DNA from: Mariniphaga sp.
GTDB lineage: Bacteria > Bacteroidota > Bacteroidia > Bacteroidales > Prolixibacteraceae
Reading direction: 5' to 3'
NCBI GenBank assembly: GCA_013203525.1
Contig: JABMQB010000849.1
Coordinates: forward strand, 1 to 11,461
Length of the DNA stretch: 11,461 bases
Shown here: positions 1 to 8,079 of the stretch, piece by piece
How positions within the stretch are numbered: position 1 is the stretch's first letter
How the letters are laid out: the number at the start of each line of letters is the position of its first letter
Program-made: the position numbers and the translations under genes
Notes under the pieces: generated by a model
The model's database searches: none
What the model was told of the DNA's origin: nothing
What the model saw: the letters and a program-made list of their open reading frames with translations, nothing else

Positions 1-2
1 GT

Positions 3-92
3 TTTGTACCACGTGACTGGCCTCTATTATTTGATGATAATTATCAAAAGAAAAAAGCATATACAGGTTTTCTTAATGGTCTTAAGGAATAA
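3..92 (+). CDS. GH10 endo-1,4-beta-xylanase-like enzyme, C-terminal end (cut by window edge)
   Basis: Only the last 29 codons and the TAA stop are inside the window. The reading FVPRDWPLLFDDNYQKKKAY resembles the end of GH10 (beta/alpha)8-barrel xylanases, where a Trp-Pro-Leu-Leu-Phe-Asp stretch is followed by a Asn-Tyr-x-x-Lys-x-Ala-Tyr element in the last strand and helix of the barrel. Enzymes of this family cut beta-1,4-xylan backbones. The catalytic glutamates lie upstream and cannot be checked. The next gene starts 133 bp downstream on the same strand and encodes an exported beta-helix protein, which fits a shared polysaccharide-degradation unit. The alternatives are another GH10 activity or a GH10 domain in a larger protein. 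The call rests on this short tail only. Confidence 0.6.
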   Translation, partial: FVPRDWPLLFDDNYQKKKAYTGFLNGLKE

Positions 93-225
93 TTTCAGAT
101 GAATTATTGAAAACTTGATTTCTTAAGGATCGACTAAATATACCAGGATTTAAATTGAAAATTAAAACCAGTCAAGGTGCCTTCAAGGAAAAAGGCGAAA
201 AGAAGATTAAGTAAAATAAAATATT

Positions 226-1794
226 ATGATTGATAATAAGTTAATTAGGATATCAATATTGATATTATTATCGTTGATTTTCGTCCGTTGTGAGCGACAA
301 AAATCATATTATATTGATCCTTTGGGAAATGATAACAATTCCGGTACCAGCGTAAAATCGCCATGGAAATCGTTAGAGAAAGTCAATAATAAAATCTTTA
401 ATCACGGTGATAAGATTTTATTTAAAGCTGGAGGAATCTGGAATGGTCAGTTAAGTCCAAAAGGATCCGGGATGCCAAACAATCCGATCATCTTAGGAAT
501 GTATGGAAAAGGTACAAAGCCGTCTATCAACGGAAATGGGATTTCAGGATTGAAGGCAGGAGCATTACTATTATTTAATCAGGACTATTGGGAGATTGAA
601 AACCTCGATATAACCAATAAATCCGATTCATCGATCGGAGATACACGATATGGTATTCTTGTTAGATGGCACGATTACGGGACCGGGCAACATATTTATA
701 TAAGAAACTGTAATATTCACGATGTTAGTGGCAATATGGACGGACGGTTTAAAGGTGAGGGGATAATAGTCGTTGCTACGGGTACTAAAAAACAAACCAA
801 TTATAACGACATCATAATTGAGAATTGTTCGTTTAAAAATGTTGACCGAACAGGTATCACTATTTGGAGCCAGTGGCATATAAGGAATGGGATGGAATAC
901 AAAACTAAGGATAAGGATCTATATCACAGTTCGAATGGACTTTATAAAGCATCAACCAATGTTGTTATCCGAAACAACAATTTTGAGAATATTGGTGGTG
1001 ACGGAATAATTGTATCATGTACAAAAGGAGCTTTAATTGAATACAATGTTATTTGTAGGGCAAATCAGCGGGGAACCAGCGCCAATGCAGGGATGTGGCC
1101 TCATAATTCTGACGAAGCTGTGATGCAATATAACGAAGTTTATAATACAAGATATTCCGGTGATGGAATGGGCTTTGACATTGATCAGATGTGTAATAAT
1201 AATTATTCACAATACAATTACAGTCATGATAATGCAGGAGGATTTCACCTTATATGTGGACCTTCCGGTGAATATGGCCAATCAACGGGGAATGTTGTCC
1301 GCTATAATATCAGTCAGAATGACAAAAATACCATTTTTGTATTTGCCGGAGCTGTTGACAGTACATGGATCTATAATAATACTGTCTATATAGGAAAGGG
1401 ACTCAATACCAATCCATTTGGAGTCTGGGACTCTGATGGTGGCATAGCAAACAATGTATTTTTCTATAACAACATAATTTATAATTTGGGGAATGGTGAG
1501 TACATATTAAATAAAAGCCGTAACCTTCAATTTGAGTCCAACTGTTATTTCGGGAATCATCCTGAAAACGAACCAAAAGATATTTATAAAGTTACGAATG
1601 ATCCTCTATTTGTTAATCCCGGCTCAGGCGGTATTGGAAGAAATACATTGGATGGCTATAAATTAAAGTCTAGTTCTCCCTGCCTGGCCAAAGGAAAAGT
1701 TATTTCAAATAACGGAGGAAAGGATTATTGGCAAAATCCGGTTTCTTCCACTAATCCTCCAAATATTGGTGCATATAATGGATCAGGCATATAA
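226..1794 (+). CDS. Exported right-handed parallel beta-helix protein, putative polysaccharide-active enzyme
   Basis: The product has 522 residues. Residues 1-21 form a signal sequence (K5, R8, then a hydrophobic run) ending at Cys22. The residue before the Cys is Arg, which is a poor lipobox, so lipidation is possible but not certain. Residues 27-54 (SYYIDPLGNDNNSG, then SPWKSLEKVN) are the usual opening of Bacteroidetes beta-helix proteins related to pectate lyases and DUF1565. Asn-rich coils follow from about 115 to 430 (IENLDI, VVIRNNNFENIGGDG, YNYSHDNAGGF, WIYNNTVYI). The C-terminus has the familiar DPLFVNPGSGG...YKLKSSSPC block (about 460-490) that ends many such helices. Conserved acidic residues in DGMGFDID (313-320) could be catalytic, but this is inference. 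The fold is well supported and the substrate is not. The upstream GH10 end suggests a plant-type polysaccharide such as xylan or pectin. The start codon is the first ATG after stops and has a plausible leader; no clear Shine-Dalgarno is seen, as is usual in Bacteroidetes. Confidence 0.85.
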   Translation: MIDNKLIRISILILLSLIFVRCERQKSYYIDPLGNDNNSGTSVKSPWKSLEKVNNKIFNHGDKILFKAGGIWNGQLSPKGSGMPNNPIILGMYGKGTKPSINGNGISGLKAGALLLFNQDYWEIENLDITNKSDSSIGDTRYGILVRWHDYGTGQHIYIRNCNIHDVSGNMDGRFKGEGIIVVATGTKKQTNYNDIIIENCSFKNVDRTGITIWSQWHIRNGMEYKTKDKDLYHSSNGLYKASTNVVIRNNNFENIGGDGIIVSCTKGALIEYNVICRANQRGTSANAGMWPHNSDEAVMQYNEVYNTRYSGDGMGFDIDQMCNNNYSQYNYSHDNAGGFHLICGPSGEYGQSTGNVVRYNISQNDKNTIFVFAGAVDSTWIYNNTVYIGKGLNTNPFGVWDSDGGIANNVFFYNNIIYNLGNGEYILNKSRNLQFESNCYFGNHPENEPKDIYKVTNDPLFVNPGSGGIGRNTLDGYKLKSSSPCLAKGKVISNNGGKDYWQNPVSSTNPPNIGAYNGSGI

Positions 1795-1828
1795 AGTCAA
1801 CCCAGAAGCAGAATAAATACAAACCTAA

Positions 1829-2626
1829 ATGAAATTAAGTTTTATTTTCCTGGCATTGTTATTGGCTCTTCCTTCACTTAATTGTTCAGATAGAAAGTCA
1901 AATAGATTAAATCCTGAAGCTACAGTATTACTAATAAATGGTAATAATGTTCAACTCGGTGAATTTCTTTTGGTTGCTAATCAAAGAAAGAGCGATATTA
2001 TGAATTTATTCAGGAAAAATATCAGTAGGTATCCTGCAATTGATGAAGAAAAATTCTGGAATAGCACTTATGATGGCATCAAACCTATTGAAAAGCTAAT
2101 AACAGAAACAGAAAAACAGCTTATCAGGATAAAGATAGAACAGGAGTTGGCTGAGCAATACCGGATTATTAAAAAATTCGATTATTCTGATTTCAAGCAT
2201 AATCTGAAACAAGAGAATAACCGGCGTATAAAGGCAGTGGAAAACAAACAGGTTATTTATGGGCCCGTTCAATATTCTGAAGAGTTTTATTATGGCTATT
2301 TGCACAATAATATGGTTCTCGTGCTGGAAGAAGTCATGGGAAAAGAAGTATTCACTTTTACTGACAAAATGTACCAGAATTATTATGAAGAAAATAAGGA
2401 AACTCTGTTTAAAAAATTTAAGGCTAAATCCAGTCTTTTATCTGAAAATGAAGAATTTTCAGGGTATAAAAAATTAAATGAAATAAAACAACAAATCAGA
2501 CAATTATTAATTGATCAGGAATATGAAAAATTAATAACTGAGAAATTATTAACTACTGAAATTAAAATTGTAGATGAGGATATTGTGCGGGATATGGATG
2601 TTATTTTACTTAAAGAAGTAATATAA
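1829..2626 (+). CDS. SurA/PrsA-like chaperone-type lipoprotein without a visible PPIase domain
   Basis: The product has 265 residues. A short leader (K2, hydrophobic 3-14) ends at Cys19 with the sequence PSLNC. Asn before the Cys is unusual, so the lipoprotein call is likely but not canonical. Residues 31-55 (VLLINGNNVQLGEFLLVANQ) match the 'inherent-in-fold' opening of SurA/PrsA N-terminal domains, where a Gly/Asn turn is followed by a helix. The rest is charged and helical, with a Lys-Glu-rich stretch IEQELAEQYRIIKKFDY and a C-terminal helix KQQIRQLLIDQEYEKLITEK, which is the helix that closes SurA-type peptide-binding domains. No parvulin-type isomerase segment is evident, and the protein is shorter than two-domain members. 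It probably acts in the periplasm or at the outer membrane as a holdase for exported proteins. It begins 34 bp after the beta-helix gene, so it is probably cotranscribed and may assist that exported protein. The family call comes from pattern recognition. Confidence 0.65.
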   Translation: MKLSFIFLALLLALPSLNCSDRKSNRLNPEATVLLINGNNVQLGEFLLVANQRKSDIMNLFRKNISRYPAIDEEKFWNSTYDGIKPIEKLITETEKQLIRIKIEQELAEQYRIIKKFDYSDFKHNLKQENNRRIKAVENKQVIYGPVQYSEEFYYGYLHNNMVLVLEEVMGKEVFTFTDKMYQNYYEENKETLFKKFKAKSSLLSENEEFSGYKKLNEIKQQIRQLLIDQEYEKLITEKLLTTEIKIVDEDIVRDMDVILLKEVI

Positions 2627-2679
2627 AAATGCAAAAAAGTGATGTATTTTTCTTATAGTCAAAATGTTACTAAGATAAT

Positions 2680-2704
2680 AATTAGTTAAAAACATCACTT
2701 TAAA
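2680..2704 (+). repeat. Left terminal inverted repeat of the IS1380-family element
   Basis: The arm begins AATTAGTT and ends CTTTAAA. It matches the reverse complement of 4148-4172 at 21 of 25 positions. It ends one base before the ATG of the transposase N-terminal piece at 2706. The first four bases may be target duplication rather than element. Confidence 0.6.
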
Positions 2705-2705
2705 G

Positions 2706-2813
2706 ATGAAAAATACAAAGGAAAAGAGAAAAATACAATCAATAATTCTTAAGGCCTCATTTATAGGCAATAACATCACGAAATATTCAGGACTCAATAC
2801 CGTAGCAAAATAA
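2706..2813 (+). pseudogene. N-terminal piece of the IS1380 transposase, separated from the body by a +1 frameshift
   Basis: An ATG at 2706 opens a 35-codon frame (starting MKNTKEKRKI and including ITKYSGLNTVAK) that ends at TAA 2811-2813. IS1380 transposases normally begin with such a basic segment followed by a Gly-rich hydrophobic stretch before the region homologous to the downstream frame. Moving one base forward at 2811 joins it to the 402-codon body and gives about 438 residues, close to the usual family length of roughly 430-450. The break lies in the A/T-rich string GCAAAATAATATG. It could be a true one-base insertion or two-base deletion, an assembly error at a homopolymer, or a programmed +1 shift at the stop codon. 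IS1380 elements are not known to me to use frameshifting. Confidence 0.6.
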
Positions 2814-2814
2814 T

Positions 2815-4023
2815 ATGAATCGCCAAAACACAGTAAAATCAATAAGCTTATTATTCCTCACCGTGTGGCAAAATGCAACTAAGTTTGGTATCAACCAGGT
2901 ATTGTTTGCACTTATCCTGATTTTGATTAGTGGGATACGCCAAATTTGCAGGATTGCTGCCTTTAGTGGAGATGGGTTGGTAAAAGCCATACTAAAATTA
3001 GACAAAACGATAAATAAGAATACTATATACACCATTTTAAAGTATCTGAAGCAAAGCGGAGTAAGTAAACTACAAATGTTATTGCTGTCAAAAAACGCTC
3101 ATTGGTTACATAAAAGCGGAATAGAAAGTATTATGATGGATGACGATTCAACCGTTAAATCTGTTTGTGACAATCATAAAGGGGCTGAGAAGGGATTTAA
3201 CACTACAAAAAAAGGTGCAAAAAGCTATCACCCAATGCTGGTTTTTGTAAGCGAGATGAAACTACTTTACCACACATGGTTCAGATCAGGGGCAGCGTAT
3301 ACATCCAATGGTATTGTTGATTTCCTTAAAGAAGTCAAAGCCAGCTTACCCAAAAACATAGCAAAAGTGTTTTTCCGGGCCGATAGCGGATTCTTCTCAG
3401 GAGGGCTCTTCGACTTGTTGGAATCTTTTAACTGGTATTATCTGGTCAAGGTAAAATTAAAAAACCTGAAGAGATTACTTCAGTTACAAACCTGGTTAGA
3501 GATTGAAGGCCAAAAAGATGTTGCAATATGTGAGTTCATCTATACAGCAAAGGGATGGAGTAAGCCTCGGATACTGAGGGCAATGCGTAGTGTAAAGGAA
3601 TATGTCCAGGTTTCATATCTTGGACAGAAACAAATTGTCCCAGGTTACCAATACGTCTGCTACGCAAGCAGTTATGATATGATTGCCACCGAATTACATG
3701 AGCTTTATAAACAGCGCTCAACCAGTGAGACATGGATTGAACAGGTAAAAGGGCACACGATGGCAGGAAGTACGCTGACCGATGACTTCTGGGCAAATGA
3801 TATATTATGGCAGTTAAGGGTATTGGCCTACAACATATCGGTAATGATGCGCCAAAAGAAAAACAAATTTAAACAACAGGAACACTGCAGCTTTATTGAT
3901 TGGTTTATTGCAGTGCCTGCCAAAATAACCATTAGTGGACATCAAATTGAATTGAAAATGTATGAACACCATTTTTACAAAGATGCTTGGGAAGAGCTTG
4001 ATAGGCTCATCGAAGCAGCATAA
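2815..4023 (+). CDS. IS1380-family DDE transposase, main body
   Basis: The frame encodes 402 residues from ATG 2815. The DDE-type core is visible: MMDDDSTV (residues 107-114, likely catalytic Asp111), then GAEKGFNTTKKGAKSYHPML (123-142, the family's 'YNPxKRGxxSYHPL' block), FFRADSGFF (187-195, Asp190) and SETWIEQVKGHTMAG (304-318, where Glu305 or Glu309 would be the third acid), then DDFWANDILWQLRVLAYN. The DNA-cleaving core is therefore intact. The first 36 or so residues of a normal family member are missing from this frame and are found in the adjacent frame at 2706-2813. If translation starts at 2815, the protein would lack part of its N-terminal DNA-binding region and may be inactive. 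The product would move its own element by cut-and-paste. Confidence 0.85.
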   Translation: MNRQNTVKSISLLFLTVWQNATKFGINQVLFALILILISGIRQICRIAAFSGDGLVKAILKLDKTINKNTIYTILKYLKQSGVSKLQMLLLSKNAHWLHKSGIESIMMDDDSTVKSVCDNHKGAEKGFNTTKKGAKSYHPMLVFVSEMKLLYHTWFRSGAAYTSNGIVDFLKEVKASLPKNIAKVFFRADSGFFSGGLFDLLESFNWYYLVKVKLKNLKRLLQLQTWLEIEGQKDVAICEFIYTAKGWSKPRILRAMRSVKEYVQVSYLGQKQIVPGYQYVCYASSYDMIATELHELYKQRSTSETWIEQVKGHTMAGSTLTDDFWANDILWQLRVLAYNISVMMRQKKNKFKQQEHCSFIDWFIAVPAKITISGHQIELKMYEHHFYKDAWEELDRLIEAA

Positions 4024-4147
4024 AGACAGAGAAAGGAAGAAAACATGAGTACCAACACGGGAGAGTGTATGTGAGAAATATGTCCCCTTAACTCAAAAAT
4101 CAGCCAATAGAGGGGCAAATACCCCAAAGAGCAATGGCATACAGAAA

Positions 4148-4172
4148 TTTAAATTGAGGATTTAAACTAATT
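4148..4172 (-). repeat. Right terminal inverted repeat of the IS1380-family element
   Basis: This is the partner of 2680-2704; read on the - strand it begins AATTAGTT. The outer AATT (4169-4172) equals the AATT at 2680-2683 and is a candidate target duplication. Between the transposase stop and this arm lies a short GGGG-CAAATA-CCCC stem-loop (about 4114-4127) that may reduce read-through. Confidence 0.55.
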
Positions 4173-4202
4173 TGGCCGTAATTGAATAGCTTTTGCTCAT
4201 AT

Positions 4203-4219
4203 ACCGGATTATTTCCGGT
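4203..4219. promoter_or_regulatory. Perfect 6-bp palindrome ACCGGA-TTATT-TCCGGT upstream of the DUF5107 gene
   Basis: Two perfect 6-base arms are separated by 5 bases, 54 bp before the start codon at 4273 and outside the insertion sequence. Dyads of this size in a leader are often regulator-binding sites or RNA hairpins. No T-run follows, so a terminator is less likely. The bracketing 105 bp (4169-4272) is the only native leader left to this gene, so its promoter should be here, but no clear Bacteroidetes TTTG / TAnnTTTG pair was seen. Function is inference. Confidence 0.3.
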
Positions 4220-4272
4220 TCAAAAAATTCAAATTAGATATTTAAGTAATATTATAAACAACTTTAATTAAC

Positions 4273-7200
4273 ATGACACTTATGAATAAATATTTTGTTT
4301 TTATTTTCTTTTTGGCGTCTTGTGTCGCCAGTAATGCACAGCAAAAAAAGGTAGTCATCAAAGAGGAACTTAAAGTTATTCCAACCTATGAAATAGAATC
4401 TCCAGATGCAAACCCGCGATTCTACGAAGGTCGAAGCACACAGGGAGCACAGGGAAAGGTATATCCTTACCCTATGTATGACCGACTAAGCAACAAGAAG
4501 GTTGACAAAACCTACAGATTGGTTACCATTGAGAATGAGTATGTGGAGATTACTGTTCTCCCCGAACTGGGTGGGCGCATTTACACAGCTTTTGACAAAG
4601 TGAACAAATATGACTTTTTATATCGGAACAAGGTTATTAAACCGGCTCTTATTGGTACTATCGGTGCATGGGTTTCCGGCGGTAATGAATTTAATTTTCC
4701 CCATCACCACAAGGCAAACACTATGCTTCCGGCTAATTATTTCTTAAGTGAAAATGCTGACGGAAGTGCAACTCTATGGCTTAATGAGTTAGACAGACGT
4801 CATGGATTACATTTAACAATGAGCATGACCCTTTATCCCGGAAAGTCATATCTTGAGGTTAAAATTAATCCTTCCAACCCTACTCCATTTGAACATTCTT
4901 TTCTTTATTGGGCAAATCCGGCAGTGCATGTAGATTCTACTTACCAGGTTATTTTCCCACCAAATGTTCAGTATGTAACTTATCACGCAAAAAGTTATTT
5001 CACTGAATGGCCGATTTCACAAAGTCCTTACCGTGATGATTTGGAAATAAAGGGAGCTGATATCAGTTGGTGGAAAAATATTATAAGTCCGGAATCATTC
5101 TTTTCCTGGAACTACGAAGCAGATTATTTTGGCGGATATAACCATGGTAAAGATGCAGGTATTGTTTATATAGCAAATCATCATTTAGCTCCTGGCATGA
5201 AATATTTTACTTGGGGTAACGGAACTCAAGCAATGTCATGGGACAAAGTATTAACTGATAATGACGGTCCTTATCTTGAATTGATGGCAGGAGCATTTTC
5301 TGACAACCAACCCGATTACAGTTTTATCAAACCAAATGAATCCAAATTTGTTACACAATATTGGTTCCCTATCCATAATCTGCAAGGAATGGAATATGCC
5401 AATATTATGGGAGCACTTAACATTTTTACTGAAGGCAATTCCCTATCTGTAAAAATGATCACTACTTCTAAACAAACCGATGCCAAATTAAAAATAATGA
5501 ATGGCCAACAGGTGGTAGTCGAAAAAGTGATCAATATTGCGCCGGATTCCCCATATTCGTTTAAAACTACGCTTTCTTCAGAAATTTACAAGACGAATCT
5601 TACCATTAGTTTAACAGATAAGAACGGTTTGGAATTATTATACTACAAACCTAAAAACTATCCGAAAATACCTATGCCAAAAGTCGTGAAGCCTCCTGTG
5701 AAACCACAGGATATTGCAACTGTTGAAGAACTCTATTTTGAAGGATCAAGACTTGACCAGTTTTACAACTCACAAATTGAATCCAAAATATATTATGAAG
5801 AAGCACTCAAACGTGACCCACTTAATTCACAGGTAAACACTAAAGTTGGCATTGAATATTGCAAAAAATTTATGTGGGCAAAAGCTGAAGAGTGCCTGAT
5901 AAAAGCCATTTCAAGGATTTCCAGTAGTTACGTCCATCCTAAAAATACTGAAGCCTATTATTATTTAGCCTTTGCTCAGATGCAGCAAAATAAAAATAAA
6001 GAGGCTTATGACAACTACTACAAAGCTGCCTGGGATGAAGCCATGGAATCGTCCGCCTATTTTCAGCTAGCCAACATGGATTGTAAAAATGGTAATTATC
6101 TGATCGCAAAGGATCACATTACACGATCGCTCGATTACAATCGTAAAAATCTGCTAGCCATTGCACTTCTTGCTTACATTGATAACCAGCTTAATAATCA
6201 CCAAAGTGCCCAATTAATGCTGGAACAGGCTGTATTAGAAAATCCAATAAACCAGCACCTCCTGAACCAGCTTGCAATAACATACCAGCTAACAGGAAAC
6301 CAGGCTAAAAAAGAGCAAACCCTGAAGCGTCTGAATAATATAATGGGTAATAACTCTGAATCTTATCTTGAACTCGCTACTTTTTATTTTAACTGCGGGG
6401 CTTACAAAGATGGAATTGATCTGCTCTCTCGAGTTGATATCTCTATAAACCCAAAAGGTTCCACTTATCCTATTATTTACTATTACCTGGGATATTATTA
6501 TGATCATACAGGTCAAAAAGAAATGTCGGCAAAATATTATTCACTAGCTGCCATTCAGTCTTCTGAGTTATGTTTCCCATACCGCCTTGAAACTTTAACT
6601 GTTTTGAAGGAAGCCTTAATTAAAAATCCCAATGATGGGAATTGTGCATACTATCTTGGTAATTTGGTCTACGACAATCAACCAGGCGAAGCTATGAAAT
6701 ATTGGAATATTGCTGCAAGTAAACCAAACCCGACTTATCATGTATTCAGGAACCTGGCTTACGGATATAATCAAATGGATAAAGATTATGCAACTGCAAT
6801 TCCACTGATGGAAAAAGCAATAGCTTTAAACAATATGGATGCGCGGCTTTTCTATGAGATGGATGTATTGTACGAAAACAACAATACTGATATAAAAATC
6901 CGGTTGAAAAATTTGGAGAAAAATAAAGCTACGGTCAAATTCAGGACTGATGCAACTACCCGTTTGGTAATTGCCTATATTCAAAGTGGGCAATACGATA
7001 AGGCAACATCGATATTAAGTGAATATCACTTCTCACGTTGGGAAGGAGGCGGAAATCTACGCACTTATTATGAGGATGTCAATTTATTAAAGGGAATCGT
7101 AAATTATGAAAAGAAAAAGTATAGCAAAGCGCTGGAATGCTTCAGAAAAGCAGATGAATATCCCGAAAACATGGAGACAAGTAGACCTGCTAAGTCGGAC

Positions 7201-7611
7201 CGCTTTGGACAGATCTATTTTTATATCGGGCTAAGTTATGAAGCTTTAAATAAAAAAACCGAAGCTAAAAAATACTATCAAAAGGCAGTTGAATTCGAAT
7301 TTGACAACACTCCATACCTTTACTACCAGGGACTAGCTTACCAGAAATTAGGGGAGAAAGATAAAGCCAAAGAAGTATGGGAAAAACTTCAGGCTTACTC
7401 TGAAACAAGTAATTCTGTAAACTTTTTCGCGAAATTTGATGAAAAGAATAGAACCGAGTTCTTAATGGCTCATAAATATTACATTCTAGGCTTAAGTGAA
7501 TTAAGTAAACAAAACAAAACCGAAGCAATCGCTTATTTTAAAAAAGCTTTGGAATATAATCCAAATTATTATTGGGCAAAGTCAGGATTAAGCCACCTGG
7601 TTAAATTGTAA
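4273..7611 (+). CDS. Exported DUF5107 domain protein with long TPR array
   Basis: The product has 1112 residues and is intact. The leader covers residues 1-22. A cut after SNA22 would give a soluble periplasmic protein, whereas LASC (14-17) also fits a lipobox, so the anchoring mode is open; Met4 is an alternative start. Residues about 35-365 form the DUF5107 domain, a beta-sandwich like those of galactose mutarotases and several glycosidase accessory domains: VTIENEYVEITVLPELGGRI (84-103), WVSGGNEFNFPHHH (133-146), FLYWANPAVHV (210-220) and PYLELMAG (333-340). The conserved His cluster and acids could be a sugar-binding or catalytic site. A linker with MPKVVKPPVKP follows at about 468-478, then TPR units to the C-terminus (for example YYEEALKRDPLNSQ 508-521 and AIAYFKKALEYNPNYYWAKSGL at the end). 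Such proteins sit near glycosidase genes in Bacteroidetes. The exact reaction is not known to me. Confidence 0.85.
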   Translation: MTLMNKYFVFIFFLASCVASNAQQKKVVIKEELKVIPTYEIESPDANPRFYEGRSTQGAQGKVYPYPMYDRLSNKKVDKTYRLVTIENEYVEITVLPELGGRIYTAFDKVNKYDFLYRNKVIKPALIGTIGAWVSGGNEFNFPHHHKANTMLPANYFLSENADGSATLWLNELDRRHGLHLTMSMTLYPGKSYLEVKINPSNPTPFEHSFLYWANPAVHVDSTYQVIFPPNVQYVTYHAKSYFTEWPISQSPYRDDLEIKGADISWWKNIISPESFFSWNYEADYFGGYNHGKDAGIVYIANHHLAPGMKYFTWGNGTQAMSWDKVLTDNDGPYLELMAGAFSDNQPDYSFIKPNESKFVTQYWFPIHNLQGMEYANIMGALNIFTEGNSLSVKMITTSKQTDAKLKIMNGQQVVVEKVINIAPDSPYSFKTTLSSEIYKTNLTISLTDKNGLELLYYKPKNYPKIPMPKVVKPPVKPQDIATVEELYFEGSRLDQFYNSQIESKIYYEEALKRDPLNSQVNTKVGIEYCKKFMWAKAEECLIKAISRISSSYVHPKNTEAYYYLAFAQMQQNKNKEAYDNYYKAAWDEAMESSAYFQLANMDCKNGNYLIAKDHITRSLDYNRKNLLAIALLAYIDNQLNNHQSAQLMLEQAVLENPINQHLLNQLAITYQLTGNQAKKEQTLKRLNNIMGNNSESYLELATFYFNCGAYKDGIDLLSRVDISINPKGSTYPIIYYYLGYYYDHTGQKEMSAKYYSLAAIQSSELCFPYRLETLTVLKEALIKNPNDGNCAYYLGNLVYDNQPGEAMKYWNIAASKPNPTYHVFRNLAYGYNQMDKDYATAIPLMEKAIALNNMDARLFYEMDVLYENNNTDIKIRLKNLEKNKATVKFRTDATTRLVIAYIQSGQYDKATSILSEYHFSRWEGGGNLRTYYEDVNLLKGIVNYEKKKYSKALECFRKADEYPENMETSRPAKSDRFGQIYFYIGLSYEALNKKTEAKKYYQKAVEFEFDNTPYLYYQGLAYQKLGEKDKAKEVWEKLQAYSETSNSVNFFAKFDEKNRTEFLMAHKYYILGLSELSKQNKTEAIAYFKKALEYNPNYYWAKSGLSHLVKL

Positions 7612-7626
7612 AACTTACAATTATAA

Positions 7627-8079
7627 AATAAGTTTTTTTGCGACTATTTAATAGATAATTTCAATAATGTCGCCCATATTATGCATTGCGAAGGTCCTCT
7701 GAATGTTTACGGAGATGAAAGAAGGTGTCCTTATAATATTAGAAGTATGTGGTTTCAGTTTAAAAATCAACAGGGGGCAGTTGTGGAGATTAAATATCTA
7801 TTAAATAAAACTGTCACCGTAGTAGGAATGGGTATTAATGAGAAAAAGTTGAGCGTTTTCACTGGTAAGACTATAGCTGGTAAAACAATCTTTGAGGACC
7901 TAAATAATATGTATTGTAGATCAAAATTAGTCATTAAAACGGATGTTGAAGCGTTACTTGAAAATGTTAATTGGGAGATATTTCATCAGCATAGAGTAGC
8001 ATTTTACGATGATTTTAGAGAAGAGTTTAAGAATCTGGCTAAGTTAATCGGATTTGAAATTGTAGAGGTGGATAGATAG
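7627..8079 (+). pseudogene. C-terminal remnant of an L-fucose isomerase-like (COG2407-type) gene
   Basis: An ATG at 7681 gives 132 residues, but similarity runs in frame further up to about 7630 (FFCDYLIDNFNNVAHI) with no start codon, bounded by TAA at 7624-7626. This shows a gene missing its front. The segments MHCEGPLNVYGDERRCPY, VTVVGMGINEKKLSVFTG, CRSKLVIKTDVEALLEN and HRVAFYDDFREEF correspond to the C-terminal third of L-fucose/arabinose isomerase-like proteins, where a conserved Gly-Asn/Gln-His/Arg-type loop and the 'accommodating' barrel end the protein. A full member is about 450-500 residues, so roughly two thirds are lost. It lies 15 bp after the stop of the DUF5107 gene. A short functional protein from ATG 7681 cannot be excluded, but it would lack the metal-binding active site. 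Confidence 0.65.

Larger units (their letters stand above)
2684..4168 (+). mobile_element. IS1380-family insertion sequence
   Basis: The element is recognised from its transposase, which has the IS1380-type DST, RADSGF and WIEQVKG motifs. The ends are inferred from a 25-bp imperfect inverted repeat at 2680-2704 and 4148-4172, which I matched by eye at 21 of 25 positions without gaps. The outermost four bases of both arms are AATT. Because AATT is palindromic, it can be read either as part of the repeat or as a 4-bp target duplication, which would place the element at 2684-4168 (1485 bp). It sits between the SurA-like gene and the DUF5107 gene without cutting either. The termini are less certain than the family, because I could not compare them with known IS1380 ends. 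Confidence 0.65.

Noticed and set aside
179..196. GCCTT / AAGGC stem-loop between the GH10 end and the beta-helix gene, as a terminator
   Set aside because: Five-base arms with an 8-base loop and no T-run on either side; too weak to call.
4173..4200. TTTG ... TAGCTTTTG as a Bacteroidetes -33/-7 promoter for the DUF5107 gene
   Set aside because: The spacing between the two elements is much too short and the -7 match is off by one base.
2600..4260. Alternative IS1380 ends at TTACTTAAA (about 2605) and its inverse near 4240
   Set aside because: Only nine AT-rich bases match, against 21 of 25 for the 2680-2704 / 4148-4172 pair, and it would cut into the SurA-like gene.
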